The notes: generated by a model from the sequence alone, not told the origin. A DNA stretch of 64,000 nucleotides from Klebsiella sp. RHBSTW-00484 (GCF_013705725.1 NZ_CP055481.1:3162001-3226000), one strand, 5' to 3'. Positions 16,227-27,374 are shown, counted from the stretch's first letter. Program-made: numbers and translations.

Positions 16227-19200
16227 TTAGCGCTTTTTGCGGTGCGTGAGCAGATACACCGCCGGGATCACCAGCATCGACAGCAGCGGCGCGGTGATCA
16301 TCCCGCCGATCATCGGTGCGGCAATACGCTGCATCACCTCTGAGCCGGTCCCTCCCCCCCACATAATCGGCAGCAACCCGGCCATAATCGTCGCTACGGT
16401 CATCACTTTCGGGCGCACGCGCAGCACCGCCCCTTCATGAATCGCTTCGTTGAGGGTCCGATCATCCAGTTGCTCACGCCGTTTGGCGATCGCCTGATTT
16501 AAATAGAGCACCATAATCACCCCAAACTCCGCCGCGACGCCCGCTAGCGCAATAAAGCCAACGGCGGCCGCCACCGACAGGTTATAGCCCAGCAGCCACA
16601 GCAACCAGACACCGCCAATCAGCGAAAACGGCAATGTGCCCATTATCAACAGCGCGTCTTTAACCTTGCTGAAGGTAACGTAAAGCAGCACGAAGATGAT
16701 CATCAGGGTAAACGGCAGCACGATTTTCAGCTTTTCAGTGGCCCGCTCCAGGTATTCATACTGCCCGGACCAGGTCAGTGAGATCCCTTCCGGCAATTTA
16801 ACCTGTTTGCTGACCTCACTCTGCATTTCGTCAACGGCGGATTTCAGGTCACGCCCGCGAATATCGACGTAGATCCAGTCCGACAGGCGGGCGTTTTCGC
16901 TTTTTAGCATCGGCGGGCCGTCGGTGATGGCGATATCCGCCAGCTCGGACAGCGCCACCTGCGCCCCGCCGCTGGTGACCACCGGCAGATCGCGCAGCTT
17001 TTGCAGCGAGTCGCGCATTTCACGCGGATAGCGCACGCTTATCGGGTAACGTTCACGCCCTTCAATGGTCTCGCCAATGTTATCGCCGCCCACTACGCTG
17101 GCGACCACCGATTGCAGCTCCTTCACCGACACGCCATAGCGGGCCGCTTTTACCCGGTCGATCTTGATATCAATATAGCGTCCACCGTCGAGACGTTCAG
17201 CCAGCGCCGACGTCACTCCCGGCACGTTGCGTACGATGCGCTCGATCTCCTCGGCGGTTTTTTCAATTTCCGCCAGATTGTTGCCGTTCACTTTGATGCC
17301 GACCGGGCTTTTAATGCCGGTTGCCAGCATATCAAGACGGTTACGGATCGGTGGCACCCAGACGTTGGCAATCCCCGGCACTTTCACCGTGTTATCCAGC
17401 TCGCTAATCAGCTTATCCATGGTCATACCGGGCCGCCATTCGCTTTTTGGCTTGAACTGAATGGTGGTTTCCAGCATCGTCAGCGGCGCCGGGTCGGTGG
17501 CGCTATCGGCACGACCGGCTTTGCCAAACACGCTCTGCACTTCAGGAATGGTTTTAATCAGGCGATCGGTTTGTTGTAGCAGGCGTCCGGCTTCGCGGCT
17601 GGAGATCCCCGGCAGCGTGGACGGCATATACAGCAGATCGCCCTCATCAATCTGCGGCAGGAATTCGCTGCCAAGCTGCGCCAGCGGCCACAGCGTGGCA
17701 ACCAGCAGCACACCGGCGGCGGCCAGCGTCGCCTTTGGCCACTGCAACACTTTATCCAGCAGCGGTTCATAGGCGCGAATCAGCCAGCGGTTGAGCGGAT
17801 TAGCGGTCTCATCGGGGATTTTGCCGCGAATAAAATAACCCATCAGCACCGGAACCAGGGTGATCCCCAGTCCGGCGGCTACCGCCATCGAGTACGTTTT
17901 AGTGAAGGCCAGCGGCGAGAACATCTTGCCTTCCTGCGCCTCGAGGGTGAATACCGGAATAAACGACAGGGTGATGATCAGCAGGCTGCAAAACAGCGCA
18001 GGTCCCACTTCCGACGCCGCCTGCTGGGCAATTTTCCAGTAATCATCTGAAGATGGCTGGCGCTCGGGATGATCGTGCCGCCACTGCTCCAGCACCTTAT
18101 GCATATTTTCAATCATCACGATTGCCGCATCCACCATCGCCCCGATGGCAATCGCAATCCCGCCGAGCGACATCATATTGGCGCTGACGCCCTGATAGTG
18201 CATGACGATAAACGCGCCGAGGATCCCTAGCGGTAGCGTAATCATCGCCACCAGGGCGCTGCGAAAGTGGAACAGGAACAGCGAGCAGACCACCGCCACG
18301 ACGATAAACTCTTCGATAAGCTTATGGGTCAGAGTCTCAACCGAGTTTTTAATCAGCTGCGAGCGGTCGTACACCGGGACAATCTCCACGCCAGCGGGCA
18401 GGCTTTTTTTGACTTCCGCCAGTTTGGCCTTCACCGCGTTAATGGTGGTCAGCGCATTTTTGCCCGAACGCATAATGATAATCCCGCCCGCCACTTCCCC
18501 TTCACCGTTGAGTTCGGCGACACCGCGACGAATCGCCGGGCCGCGGCGCACGCTGGCGACGTCGGAAAGCAGCACCGGCACGCCGTTGCGCGAGGCAATC
18601 ACAACCTGATTAAAGTCGTCGATGGATTTCAGGTAGCCGGTAGTACGCACCATATATTCGGCTTCGCCCAGCTCCAGCACAGAGCCGCCTCCCTCCTGGT
18701 TGGCGCTCTGAATGGCGCTAATCACCTGCTCGTGGGTGACATTTAGCGCCCGCAGCCGGTCAGGATTGAGGATCACCTGATACTCTTTCACCATTCCGCC
18801 GACGCTGGCGACTTCTGAGACATCCGGCACGGTTTTCAGCTCATATTTGAGGATCCAGTCCTGAATCGCCCGCAGATCGCCGAGACTGTGCTTACCGCTT
18901 TTATCGGTGAGCACGTATTCAAACACCCAGCCGACGCCGGTAGCGTCCGGCCCTAACGAGGCTTTCGCTTCCGGCGGCAGGCTGCTCTGGATTTGGCTCA
19001 GATACTCCAGCACGCGGGAGCGCGCCCAGTACGGGTCGGTGCCGTCATCAAACAGCACGTAAACGTAGGAATCGCCGAACATCGAAAAGCCGCGTACGGT
19101 TTTCGCACCCGGTACCGATAGCATGGTGGTGGTCAGCGGATAAGTGACCTGGTCTTCAACAATTTGCGGCGCTTTGCCGGGATAGCTGACGCGGATGATC

Positions 19201-19340
19201 ACCTGCGTATCGGAGAGATCCGGTAACGCATCCAGCGGTGCCTGCTGCACCGACCAGACACCCCAGGCAGCCATAATGAGCGTCGCCAGCAGCACCAGCA
19301 GACGGTTGCGCAATGACCAGCGGATAACGGCGGCAATCAT
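16227..19340 (-). CDS. cusA: CusA-like copper/silver RND efflux pump
   Basis: A 1037-aa heavy-metal RND proton antiporter, the inner-membrane motor of a CusCBA pump that moves Cu(I)/Ag(I) from periplasm or cytosol to the outside. It aligns along its length with E. coli CusA (1047 aa): [70 protein letters not shown] (proton relay helix) and [29 protein letters not shown], which holds the conserved pore methionine. It overlaps cusB by 4 bp. Intact. Confidence 0.92.
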   Translation of the reverse strand: MIAAVIRWSLRNRLLVLLATLIMAAWGVWSVQQAPLDALPDLSDTQVIIRVSYPGKAPQIVEDQVTYPLTTTMLSVPGAKTVRGFSMFGDSYVYVLFDDGTDPYWARSRVLEYLSQIQSSLPPEAKASLGPDATGVGWVFEYVLTDKSGKHSLGDLRAIQDWILKYELKTVPDVSEVASVGGMVKEYQVILNPDRLRALNVTHEQVISAIQSANQEGGGSVLELGEAEYMVRTTGYLKSIDDFNQVVIASRNGVPVLLSDVASVRRGPAIRRGVAELNGEGEVAGGIIIMRSGKNALTTINAVKAKLAEVKKSLPAGVEIVPVYDRSQLIKNSVETLTHKLIEEFIVVAVVCSLFLFHFRSALVAMITLPLGILGAFIVMHYQGVSANMMSLGGIAIAIGAMVDAAIVMIENMHKVLEQWRHDHPERQPSSDDYWKIAQQAASEVGPALFCSLLIITLSFIPVFTLEAQEGKMFSPLAFTKTYSMAVAAGLGITLVPVLMGYFIRGKIPDETANPLNRWLIRAYEPLLDKVLQWPKATLAAAGVLLVATLWPLAQLGSEFLPQIDEGDLLYMPSTLPGISSREAGRLLQQTDRLIKTIPEVQSVFGKAGRADSATDPAPLTMLETTIQFKPKSEWRPGMTMDKLISELDNTVKVPGIANVWVPPIRNRLDMLATGIKSPVGIKVNGNNLAEIEKTAEEIERIVRNVPGVTSALAERLDGGRYIDIKIDRVKAARYGVSVKELQSVVASVVGGDNIGETIEGRERYPISVRYPREMRDSLQKLRDLPVVTSGGAQVALSELADIAITDGPPMLKSENARLSDWIYVDIRGRDLKSAVDEMQSEVSKQVKLPEGISLTWSGQYEYLERATEKLKIVLPFTLMIIFVLLYVTFSKVKDALLIMGTLPFSLIGGVWLLWLLGYNLSVAAAVGFIALAGVAAEFGVIMVLYLNQAIAKRREQLDDRTLNEAIHEGAVLRVRPKVMTVATIMAGLLPIMWGGGTGSEVMQRIAAPMIGGMITAPLLSMLVIPAVYLLTHRKKR

Positions 19341-20809
19341 GGCTGCTCCTTAGCGCCGGTCATCGGCATAATTGAGGTGACTTGCGCCCCGTCGTCGGTC
19401 AGGGAAAAGCTGAACATCACCGACTCGCCGGGGCGGATTTGCTGACGCTGCTGCGGCGTGATGGCAAAATCCATGGTCATCGCTGGCCACTTCAGCTCCG
19501 GGACCGGCTGATGCTCAATGGTGACCGATTCATCGTTCAGCACTTTGATAACGCCGTGCGTCGAGTACGTTTTAGCCTCCTCGCCCTCCTGCCCGGCGAT
19601 TTGCGGCAGCGCGCTGCGCAGGCTGGCTTCGGAGTCAATCAGGAACTGACCAGAGGTGACCACCTGCTGGCCCTCTTCGAGGCCGGATTTGATCTCGACC
19701 AGCCCGTTCTGCGCGCGTCCGGCGGTGACCTCAACTGGACGGAAATGCCCTTCGCCATCAGCGATCAGCACGCGGTTGCTGGTGCCGGTGGCGATCAGCG
19801 CCTCTTCGGGGATGGTCAGAACGGCGCGACTCTGCTTCGCCTCAGCCAACTGGACGTTTAAGTACATTCCCGGCTTCAGTTGATGCTGCGGATTCTCCAG
19901 CACCACGCGCGCTTTCAGGGTGCGGGTGGTGGCTTCGAGGTCGGGCAGCAATTCACTGACTTTCCCCTGGAAGGTCAGCCCGGGCCAGCTGCTGGTGGTC
20001 GCCGTCACCTGGCTACCGAGACGCAGCAGGCTGGCCTGGTTTTCCGGGTAATCAATCACTATCCATATCGGGTCGAGGCTCGCCAGTTCAAACAGCGCCT
20101 GAGTGGCCGTCACCTGCGCGCCGGTTCGCGCATCGAGTTTATTGACGTAACCCGCGTTTGGCGCGCGAACGGTCATGCGGGTTTGCGGTTTGCCGCTACG
20201 CTCGACGCTGCGAATAATCGCTTCCGGCATAAACTGCAATTGCAAGCGCCCGCGCGCGGCGGCGGTGAGCCCGCTATCGCCAAGCTGCCTCACCGCCAGA
20301 TACTCCTGCTGCGCTGCCGCCCACTGCGGGATCCACAGCTCGGCCAGCGCTTGGTTCTTTTTCACAAACTGCTGCGAGGCGTTGACGTAAAGCTTCTCAA
20401 TCAGGCCATTAGCCAGCGCTGGAACCGTTTCAACGCTGCGTTCGTCAATAGCAACAGTACCAAACGCGTTGAGTTTGAGCGCCAGCGCCTGACGGGAAAC
20501 CTTTGCCGTACGCACGCCGAGATTTTGCTGCTGGCGAGCGCTAATCAGCACGGCGCCCGCATCATCTCCCTCGCCTTCATCGGCATAGCGCGGAACCAGG
20601 TCCATATCCATAAATGGCGATTTGCCCGGCTTATCAAAACGCGTGCCGGGGGTCATCGGATCGTACCAGTACAGCACTGTGCGGCCTGCTACTGCTTCCT
20701 CTCCACCGTTAGCCATTGTCGGGGCTTCTCGTGCACCCAGCCAGTATCCGCCCGCAGCGGCAAGGGCGACGGCCAGCGCCACCAGGGTAATAACAGATTT
20801 AAGCTTCAT
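19337..20809 (-). CDS. cusB: CusB-like periplasmic adaptor with C-terminal CusF-like domain
   Basis: A 490-aa membrane fusion protein linking CusA to the outer-membrane channel. It begins with one membrane anchor, then the heavy-metal-binding YHS-like segment ([32 protein letters not shown]) with Met residues, the lipoyl/alpha-hairpin/barrel region, and a CusF-like domain of about 70 residues at the end ([22 protein letters not shown]...). E. coli CusB (407 aa) lacks that last domain; SilB-type proteins carry it. It is coupled to both neighbours by short overlaps. Confidence 0.92.
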   Translation of the reverse strand: MKLKSVITLVALAVALAAAGGYWLGAREAPTMANGGEEAVAGRTVLYWYDPMTPGTRFDKPGKSPFMDMDLVPRYADEGEGDDAGAVLISARQQQNLGVRTAKVSRQALALKLNAFGTVAIDERSVETVPALANGLIEKLYVNASQQFVKKNQALAELWIPQWAAAQQEYLAVRQLGDSGLTAAARGRLQLQFMPEAIIRSVERSGKPQTRMTVRAPNAGYVNKLDARTGAQVTATQALFELASLDPIWIVIDYPENQASLLRLGSQVTATTSSWPGLTFQGKVSELLPDLEATTRTLKARVVLENPQHQLKPGMYLNVQLAEAKQSRAVLTIPEEALIATGTSNRVLIADGEGHFRPVEVTAGRAQNGLVEIKSGLEEGQQVVTSGQFLIDSEASLRSALPQIAGQEGEEAKTYSTHGVIKVLNDESVTIEHQPVPELKWPAMTMDFAITPQQRQQIRPGESVMFSFSLTDDGAQVTSIMPMTGAKEQP

Positions 20810-22055
20810 TATTTAACATCCTGCGGAATCAGGTAGCGAATAGCAGCCCACGCGTCAGCGAGCGCTTTCTCGGCATTGTTGCTGGCGATTTCGCCGCTCA
20901 GCAGATCGCGACGCACGGATAACAGCTCGCTAAGCGCAGAGCTGCCCGCCCGATACTGGGCATTGACGAGGCTGACTTTTTTGCGCAACAGCGGCAGCAC
21001 CTCGCTTTGCTGGCGGTCGTATATTGCTTTCGCTGCGTTATATTGCGAGATCAGCTGATACTGCTGCGCCTGGTGTTCGCGCAGCAGTAGCGTTAGCTGG
21101 TCGTTGGCCTCAAAGGCGCGCGAAACATCGGCGGCGTGGTCTTTGTCCTGACGTTTGCCCTGAAAAATAGGCATATCGACGGTGAACATCACTCCGACCA
21201 TGTCGTCGTAATCATCCCCGCGTCTGGCGTAATAGACTTCAACGCCGACGTCGGGGATCGCCGCCACCTCCGATTGCCCTGATTTCGCTTTTGCCAGATC
21301 GGCTTCGCGCGCGGCCTGAATCAGCTCCGGATGGAGTTTAACCCCCTCGATTAAGGTGGTTTCATCCGCCGGAAGTCGTTCGATGCGCGGCAGCGGGCCG
21401 GAGATATCGCGCACATCCTTGCCGGTGAGCTGCATCAAGCGCGCCTGAGCGACCTGTACATCGCGACGCGCGTTATCCTGCTCATTTTTCATCGCATTCA
21501 ATGCCAGTTGAACATCCAGCACGCTGCTGGGACTGGCGCTATCGCTACTGACGCCCGCTTTCTGGACGCCAATTTGCCGGGAAGTTTCGCTAATCAATGT
21601 CTGTACTGAGCGTAGCGATTTCTGCGCCACCGCCAGCGCCAGCCATGCCTGAGCGGTTTCCCGTTGGAGCCGGGCGCGAATCACATCCGCGTTGGCAGCG
21701 GTTCGCCGCGCTTCGGCGGTTATCGAGTCGGCTTTGCGCTCGCGCTTGGTACTGCTGACGTAGTCCTGCATCACACCAACCCGCTGCATAGTCATACCCT
21801 CACGGGTCAGGCGGCTGGCGTTGTTCCCCCCAACGGGACATTCTCAATGCCAAATTTCAGCTTTGGGTCGGGGAGCTGCATGGCGGAGTCCGCCATGTTT
21901 TCTAATGCGTTAACCTGATGATCGTTAGCGGAAAGCTCGGCGGAGTAGCTCTGCGCAGCCGACAGGGCCTCCGCCAGCGTCGTCGCCCAGCCGTTGGTTG
22001 AAATCAGCGACAGCAGAAGCGGCAGCCCAAAGGCCGCCTTATTTAAGATGTGCAT
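20809..22055 (-). pseudogene. CusC-like TolC-family outer-membrane channel, frameshifted
   Basis: Outer-membrane factor of the copper pump, split into two frames. Codons from 22055 give a signal peptide and MHILNKAAFG...KLKFGIENVPLGG; the rest (MTMQRVGVMQDYVSS...RYLIPQDVK) continues in another frame from 21795. The break lies at a run of six C on the plus strand (21826-21831). One extra base would restore a single 415-aa protein reading PLGGNNASRLTREGMTMQRVG across the join. Either the gene is broken, or the tract is phase-variable, or the base count is a sequencing error. It is followed directly by intact cusB. Confidence 0.85.
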
Positions 22056-22068
22056 AGTGACTCCGGAG

Positions 22069-22440
22069 TTATTGCGCGGTAATGGAAACGAGCGCGTAGC
22101 CGGAGTCAGTCTGACGGAAGGTAAAATTAACCCGCTGCCCCACTGCTAACTTTTCACCCTGATACTCGCCGAGCGCAAAGCTCATGGTCATCGCGGGCCA
22201 GTTCAGTTGCGCAACGGGCGAATGGGCAATGGATACCGAATTATCGCGCCAGCCTTTAATCAGCCCATTTGCCGAATAAGTCGTAACGGAATCATCCTGC
22301 TTATTCATATCCGACATGTCCGTCATCGTGGACATATTGTGGTGATGCATGGCGCTGTCTTCGGCGTTGGCGGTAAATGAAACGGCGGTAAAGGTCAGAA
22401 CGCTGGTAATAAGCAGAAAAATAGAAGTAGAACGCATCAT
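22069..22440 (-). CDS. cusF: CusF-like periplasmic copper chaperone
   Basis: A 123-aa periplasmic Cu(I)/Ag(I)-binding protein that hands metal to the CusCBA pump. It has a signal peptide (SIFLLITSVLTFTAVSFTANA) and a His/Met-rich linker (MHHHNMSTMTDMSDMN). The CusF barrel carries the metal-binding Trp and Met pattern LNWPAMTMSF. It lies 13 bp before the cusC-like gene. Confidence 0.92.
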   Translation of the reverse strand: MMRSTSIFLLITSVLTFTAVSFTANAEDSAMHHHNMSTMTDMSDMNKQDDSVTTYSANGLIKGWRDNSVSIAHSPVAQLNWPAMTMSFALGEYQGEKLAVGQRVNFTFRQTDSGYALVSITAQ

Positions 22441-22509
22441 AATATCTCCGAAAAAAACATAAAGTCGCCCGCAGACCGGGCAGATCTGATGGATGTTTTT
22501 AACGGAGAT

Positions 22510-22941
22510 TTATTCTCTGAAGCGGCAGAAGCGTATTTCAGCCGGAGGGCCAGTGACCGGCGGCGTATGCCAGTCCATACGTTCAGCGCAACTTTCCTGC
22601 TGCGGGGAAACCACTAACAGCGCGGTCTCTGAGGGAAGAGCATTCAGCTGTAGCGCAGTTGAAGAATTAGGCTGAGCCGTGTCCGGGTCACAGTGCTTCT
22701 CGCAAATAACCTTCTGACCAGCGCTTTCCATACCGGGCATACTCATCATGCCATCAACAATATGGTGAACCTGCACTTCCGGCGCGACCGATGGTTGGCC
22801 ACCGCCATGATGCGCCGCGACCGCGAGCTGAAGATTGAGCAGTAACCAACAGGCAATAACAAGCCCAGCGCGGATACGTAGCCTGCGCCGGGTTGCTTGT
22901 TTAAATAATGCCTGAAGTGACTGGATCATAGTTATATTCAC
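22510..22941 (-). CDS. Small exported His/Met/Cys-containing protein of the copper locus
   Basis: A 143-aa protein heading the cus cluster. It has a basic N-terminus, one hydrophobic helix (AGLVIACWLLLNLQLAVAA), then AHHGGG, HHIVDGMMSMPGMES and CEKHCDP metal-ligand-like clusters. It resembles the DUF2946/CopL type of small copper-locus proteins in layout, but I cannot name the family with certainty. The start (22941 or an ATG four codons later) has no clear ribosome site. Confidence 0.6.
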   Translation of the reverse strand: MNITMIQSLQALFKQATRRRLRIRAGLVIACWLLLNLQLAVAAHHGGGQPSVAPEVQVHHIVDGMMSMPGMESAGQKVICEKHCDPDTAQPNSSTALQLNALPSETALLVVSPQQESCAERMDWHTPPVTGPPAEIRFCRFRE

Positions 22942-23068
22942 AATGAGATGACCGCCGAATTAAATCACACTCACCGGCAGAATTAAATAATATTTCAGAA
23001 GGAAAAACAGGCATTAAACAGAATGAAGTTTCTCTATATACCTTTACACAAAATAGTGAAATAACGAT

Positions 23069-23098
23069 TTGACCTTCCCCTAGGGGGAGGGTGTATGG
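23069..23098 (+). promoter_or_regulatory. CueR-type operator/promoter
   Basis: ACCTTCC-N7-GGAGGGT (23072-23092) matches the CueR dyad ACCTTCC-N7-GGAAGGT with one mismatch. It is placed as in E. coli copA: TTGACC at 23069-23074, a 19-bp spacer, then TATGGG. The better-looking promoter points rightward, away from the cus genes, into the 3' end of the metallo-hydrolase gene. The leftward reading has poor -35 and -10 hexamers. Confidence 0.5.
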
Positions 23099-23168
23099 GC
23101 CTGGAAATAATGTATTTAATAAATGGCAAAAATGTTATTTATATGTGATTCAATAATAAATTAAGCCG

Positions 23169-23963
23169 CTACTCCAGCACTAACGTATCGCCCGTTGCCG
23201 GGGCCGCGTCAGCTGAAAGCCACCATCGCCCCCATGAGCCGGTGCAGTGGCACGCCATAATCTTTTCTACCTTTTGCTGCCGCAAAAACAGTTTCAGCTG
23301 GCGTATGAGCCAGGGGGAAGCGCTGCGCAGATGAAGACCGCCGATTACAGCGTGTATTCTCTGTTCGCACATTATCTTCTGGCAGTGCCTGATGGTATTG
23401 ATCAATCCGCGATGTCCGCAGCCGCAGATAATGACCAGCCCTCGGGTCGAGCGGTAGATCAGCACGCCTTCATCGGCAATATAATCCTGTGTCTGACCAT
23501 CAAGTACGCCGTAAGCTTTTGGCCTGGCGACGGCAATTTCACCGGACCACGTTAACCGCTCACTAATCCGCAACGGCTCGCGGCTATACTCCATCCGGTG
23601 GCGGGAATAGTCGATTTCCCGCGATAGTTTCTTAATTTTCCAGCGGTGCCCGACCAGCGATAGCGCCGAGTAACGCCGCTGCGCAATCTGCGGATGGCAG
23701 ATAATACGACTGTTATCCGGTAGCCACGGCACGCCGCCGCAGTGATCGTAGTGCCCATGCGACAGCACCGTCGCAGTTAAATCTTTTAAAGAAACGCCCA
23801 TACGCTGGGCATTGTGTAAAAAACTGCCGTCAGGCCCGGTATCAAACAGGACGCGGCTGGTTTCATCTTGCAAAAGCAGGCTCAAACCCGGTTTCGCCCG
23901 CAGCGTTTTGTCCTTTCCCTCACCGAGTCGATTTTCAAGCAACACCTTAATTATTAGAGCCAT
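23169..23963 (-). CDS. MBL-fold metallo-hydrolase
   Basis: A 264-aa metallo-beta-lactamase-fold protein. The metal motif is SHGHYDHCGG at residues 68-77, with later histidines in GCGHRGLINT and GGLHLRSA. The opening (IKVLLENRLGEGKDKTLRAKPGLSLLLQDETSRVLFDTGP) is typical of the group annotated as dihydropteridine-type or RNase J-like hydrolases. The start at 23963 has GGAAGG just upstream; the track extends six codons further. The substrate is unknown. It lies upstream of the cus operon on the same strand but separated by 227 bp. Confidence 0.85.
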   Translation of the reverse strand: MALIIKVLLENRLGEGKDKTLRAKPGLSLLLQDETSRVLFDTGPDGSFLHNAQRMGVSLKDLTATVLSHGHYDHCGGVPWLPDNSRIICHPQIAQRRYSALSLVGHRWKIKKLSREIDYSRHRMEYSREPLRISERLTWSGEIAVARPKAYGVLDGQTQDYIADEGVLIYRSTRGLVIICGCGHRGLINTIRHCQKIMCEQRIHAVIGGLHLRSASPWLIRQLKLFLRQQKVEKIMACHCTGSWGRWWLSADAAPATGDTLVLE

Positions 23964-24157
23964 TGTCCTTCCGATAGCCACTATTTCACGGCGCGTAGTC
24001 TACCTGGCAGCCACTGAAAGTACCGTGATGCATCGCTCAGCATGGCGCATAAAAAAGTGACAGCGTCACCGAAAAACATCAACGATTTAAAAAGCTTGTT
24101 GCCAGAGCGTCATTGCCATCTATGCTGATGGCAAGTTTCTCACAACCGGAGCGCACT

Positions 24158-24916
24158 ATGGCAGACTGGAACCCTTCACTGTATTTGAAATTTGGCGCGG
24201 AACGTACGCGCCCCGCCGCTGAACTTCTCGCCCGTATCGCCCATCACCCCGCAGCGCTGGCCATCGATTTAGGCTGCGGACCGGGCAACAGTACCGCCCT
24301 GTTGCGCGACGCCTGGCCGGAGGCAACGATTATTGGTGTCGATAATTCACCAGCGATGCTGGAAGAAGCCGCCCGGACGCTGGCCGATTGCCGGTTTGTC
24401 ACCGCAGATATCGGTGAGTTTCGCCCCGAGCGCCAAGCGGACGTGATCTACGCCAATGCTTCTCTGCAGTGGCTAACCGATCATCAGCGGCTATTTCCTC
24501 ATCTGGTGGGTAATCTTGCGGCGAATGGCGTGCTGGCGGTGCAGATGCCTGATAACTGGCAGGAGCCGTCGCATACCCTGATGCGTCAGGTAGCAAACGA
24601 GTTGGGGTATCCGGCTAGCGGACGTCATCCGCTGCCGAGCGTGCAGGAGTATTACGATATTCTGACCGCTAGTGGCTGCGAGGTGGATATCTGGCGCACG
24701 ACCTATTACCACCCTCTGGACTCACATCAGGCAATTATTGACTGGTTACAGTCCACAGGGCTTAGACCGTTTCTGCAACCGCTGGATGAACAGCAGCGCG
24801 AGGCGTTTCTTGAGCGCTATCTGGAACTGCTCAGAGAGCATTATCCGTTACAGTGTAACGGAAAGGTTTTATTGTTATTTCCTCGCCTGTTTATAGTGGC
24901 GCGACGCTCGTCTTGA
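24158..24916 (+). CDS. tam: Trans-aconitate 2-methyltransferase
   Basis: A 252-aa SAM-dependent enzyme that methylates trans-aconitate, a by-product that inhibits the TCA cycle. It has the same length as E. coli Tam and is nearly co-linear: [24 protein letters not shown], the SAM motif [34 protein letters not shown] and [21 protein letters not shown]. The start at 24158 is chosen by homology. A GC-rich dyad (TACGGCGC/GCGCCGTA) follows at 24933-24956. Confidence 0.96.
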   Translation: MADWNPSLYLKFGAERTRPAAELLARIAHHPAALAIDLGCGPGNSTALLRDAWPEATIIGVDNSPAMLEEAARTLADCRFVTADIGEFRPERQADVIYANASLQWLTDHQRLFPHLVGNLAANGVLAVQMPDNWQEPSHTLMRQVANELGYPASGRHPLPSVQEYYDILTASGCEVDIWRTTYYHPLDSHQAIIDWLQSTGLRPFLQPLDEQQREAFLERYLELLREHYPLQCNGKVLLLFPRLFIVARRSS

Positions 24917-24965
24917 ACGATAAGAATGGGACTACGGCGCCGGAACGAGCGCCGTATCATCTGAT

Positions 24966-25064
24966 TTACCAGGAAAGGTGATGTACCAGGGAGAGATCCC
25001 ATGCGGTGGCCAACAGCGAAAGAAACATGATTAAATTGACGACTGTCTCTATGCGTTTTTCCAT
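24966..25064 (-). CDS. Small membrane protein (32 aa)
   Basis: An ORF encoding MEKRIETVVNLIMFLSLLATAWDLSLVHHLSW, a short basic head followed by one likely membrane helix. The ribosome site is strong (AGGAG, 8 nt before the ATG). The layout is like other enterobacterial single-helix small proteins, but I do not recognise this one. It lies convergent to tam and downstream of an acetyltransferase gene on the same strand. Confidence 0.6.
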   Translation of the reverse strand: MEKRIETVVNLIMFLSLLATAWDLSLVHHLSW

Positions 25065-25134
25065 TTTTGCTTCTCCTGAGCCGTTTTCACCTGTTTTACA
25101 GGTAAAATCTTAATAACTTCTTAATCTCAGACTT

Positions 25135-25575
25135 TTAGAGCGTTATGCGGTAGCGAACATAGTCATCAGCTGGCGTGAATTCATCATAAAGACGCCGGGC
25201 CGGATTGTCAGTGCGGGTGTGCCAGTAAAGACGCGACCATCTTTTCTCTATGCCTTCCGCTTGCAGCGATTGTATTAGCGTCCTGGCGATACCGCGCCCG
25301 CGCACCTGTGGATCAACATACAGATCTTCCAGATAACAAATGGGGTTTTTTACCCATGTTCCTTCATGGAGCAGACAAATCGCAAACCCAACCACTTTCC
25401 CGTCCACCACGGCAACGCGGCCCAACAGCGGCGAAGCGGTATCAAGCAAGCGTTGCCAGGTGTATTCAGTGACGTCCTGCGGCTGCGGGCTGCCGTAAAA
25501 TTTGGTGTAACCTTCCCACAGCTGTAACCACTGCGCTTTGTCCTGCGGACCTGCTTCGCGAATCTCAATGACCAT
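25135..25575 (-). CDS. GNAT-family N-acetyltransferase
   Basis: A 146-aa acetyltransferase: IEIREAGPQDKAQWLQLWEGYTKFYG, then motif A DLYVDPQVRGRGIARTLIQSLQAEG, which holds the acetyl-CoA pyrophosphate loop (RGRGIA), and the C-terminal NPARRLYDEF. The substrate is unknown. Confidence 0.88.
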   Translation of the reverse strand: MVIEIREAGPQDKAQWLQLWEGYTKFYGSPQPQDVTEYTWQRLLDTASPLLGRVAVVDGKVVGFAICLLHEGTWVKNPICYLEDLYVDPQVRGRGIARTLIQSLQAEGIEKRWSRLYWHTRTDNPARRLYDEFTPADDYVRYRITL

Positions 25576-25763
25576 CGCATTTCCCCTTAAACGGATAAGC
25601 CATTATTTTCCGGACAGATAATTAGTTCAAGCGACTGAGGCACAATTCATCCTTTTATCTTAATTGCCTTTAGGTTGTCTGCCAGGCAAAGATGGCACGA
25701 TGTTGCAAACCTGCTTTAGAGAATAAAATAAAAGTATGTTGTAACTAATTTAAGCGCAAAACT

Positions 25764-25860
25764 AACCCGGCAGTAGCCGGGTTGAGATCGATAACAAATC
25801 AGCTTCAGGCATTGTGCCTGGATAATCGCCGGGTGGCGGCTGCCGCCTTACCCGGCCTGC
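25764..25860. repeat. Hairpin and REP element downstream of uxaB
   Basis: AACCCGGC/GCCGGGTT (25764-25783) forms an 8-bp hairpin. A REP unit (25828-25860), reading GCCGGGTGGCGGC...GCCTTACCCGGC, follows. Both lie beyond the 3' end of uxaB (minus strand), a usual place for mRNA-stabilising REP elements. The remaining gap back to the acetyltransferase gene (about 25576-25763) is AT-rich with no gene seen. Confidence 0.75.
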
Positions 25861-25885
25861 AAACCAGCGTGCGGGCTTCAGAACA

Positions 25886-27337
25886 TCAGCACAGCGGTTT
25901 AACCGCCGCACGCATGCCATCACGCAGAATAGCATCCAGATCCTGCGTAACCTGCTCTACCAGGCCAGAAACTTTAGTCAGATCCTGCTCCCAGTGGGAT
26001 TCAACGGACAGTACCGCTTTCACCAGTTCACCGGTGCTGATTTGCGCATCACGATGCTGGGCCCACAGCGCCTGATAGCTTTCCATCCATTCAGCGTCAT
26101 CCTGCACCGGATAGCTCTCGCCGTTACGCTCACCGCGGTAAAACGCGATCAGCGCCGCCAGTGCAAAAGTCAGACGTGCCGGGAGCTTGCCGCCCTTCGT
26201 CTGCCCCGCCAACAGCTGTGGCAAAATGCGGGTGCGGTATTTGGTCATCCCGTTAAGGGCGATAGACAGAAGCTGGTGCTTGATGTACGGGTTACGGAAG
26301 CGCCCGGTTACCGCGCTGGCGAAAGATTCCAGCTCATCACGCGGCAGGTCGAGAACCGGAATGATCTCTTCATAAATCGCCTTCTCGACGAAAGAACAGA
26401 TTTCGGTGTCATTCATCGCCTCACCAACGGTATCCAGGCCAGCCTGGAAAGCGACTGGCACCAGCGCAGTGTGCGCACCGTTAAGAATGGCGACTTTGCG
26501 CTCTTTATACGGCTTAATATCGTCAACGATCAGTACGTTAAGCGCCAACTTGTCGAGGCGTAGCTCCGCGGCCAGGGATTTTGGTCCCTGAATCACAAAC
26601 AGGTAGAAGTGCTCAGCGGTATCAAGGAAACCATCTTTATAGCCCAGTTGCTCTTCAATCTGCGCCGCTTCATCACGCGGATAGCCGGTAACAATGCGGT
26701 CAACCAGCGTGGAACAGAAGGCGTTAGCCTCGTCCAGCCAGGTCAGGAACGCTTGCGGCAACGCCCACTCCTGCGCGTAGCGCAACACCAATTCACGCAG
26801 CGCTTCGCCGTTATAATCAATCAGTTCGCAAGGGATGATGACCCAGCCTTTATCCGCCGCGCCGGAGAAATGGCTATAGCGTTCAAACAGCAGGCGGGTC
26901 AACTTCGCCGGATAGCTGACCGCAGGCGCATCGTCAAAACGGTCGCCCGCGTGGTAGCTGATCCCAGCTTCAGTGGTATTGGAAAACACAAACCGCATAT
27001 CCGGATTATGCGCCAGACGCAGCAACTCATCGTAATCCGCATAGGCGCTGATTTCCCGGTTTACAGAACGAATCAAACGCGCATCGCTGACCGCTTCGCC
27101 CTTCTCATTCAGGCCACGAATGATCGTGGTATAAAGACCATCCTGAGTGCTGAGCGACGGCGGGAATGAACTCTCAATCGGACGCACGATCACCACCCCG
27201 GAATTCAGGTCGGTATGCTCGTTCAGCAGATCGATCTGCCAGTCGATAAATGCGCGCAGAAAGTTGCCTTCGCCAAACTGGATGATACGTTCAGGGTACT
27301 GCGCGCCCGGGAAATCGCGACGGTTTAATGTTTTCAC
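25886..27337 (-). CDS. uxaB: Tagaturonate reductase (altronate oxidoreductase)
   Basis: A 483-aa NADH-dependent enzyme of the galacturonate pathway, converting D-tagaturonate to D-altronate. It is the same length as, and nearly identical to, remembered E. coli UxaB ([30 protein letters not shown], then [39 protein letters not shown]). It is a mannitol dehydrogenase-type protein with an N-terminal NAD-binding part. Translation starts at GTG, with GAGGGAAC upstream. An ExuR-like operator lies about 40 bp before the start. Confidence 0.97.
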   Translation of the reverse strand: MKTLNRRDFPGAQYPERIIQFGEGNFLRAFIDWQIDLLNEHTDLNSGVVIVRPIESSFPPSLSTQDGLYTTIIRGLNEKGEAVSDARLIRSVNREISAYADYDELLRLAHNPDMRFVFSNTTEAGISYHAGDRFDDAPAVSYPAKLTRLLFERYSHFSGAADKGWVIIPCELIDYNGEALRELVLRYAQEWALPQAFLTWLDEANAFCSTLVDRIVTGYPRDEAAQIEEQLGYKDGFLDTAEHFYLFVIQGPKSLAAELRLDKLALNVLIVDDIKPYKERKVAILNGAHTALVPVAFQAGLDTVGEAMNDTEICSFVEKAIYEEIIPVLDLPRDELESFASAVTGRFRNPYIKHQLLSIALNGMTKYRTRILPQLLAGQTKGGKLPARLTFALAALIAFYRGERNGESYPVQDDAEWMESYQALWAQHRDAQISTGELVKAVLSVESHWEQDLTKVSGLVEQVTQDLDAILRDGMRAAVKPLC

Positions 27338-27374
27338 AAGGGTTCCCTCATAGAGTAGTCACACAACCTGAGTA

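Noticed and set aside
19880..20836. Long open frame antisense to cusB (318 codons)
   Set aside because: Shadow of a GC-rich gene; the complement is a clear CusB.
23110..23148. 12-codon ORF after the CueR-type promoter (MYLINGKNVIYM)
   Set aside because: Too short and weakly placed to support; kept only as a remark on the orphan promoter.
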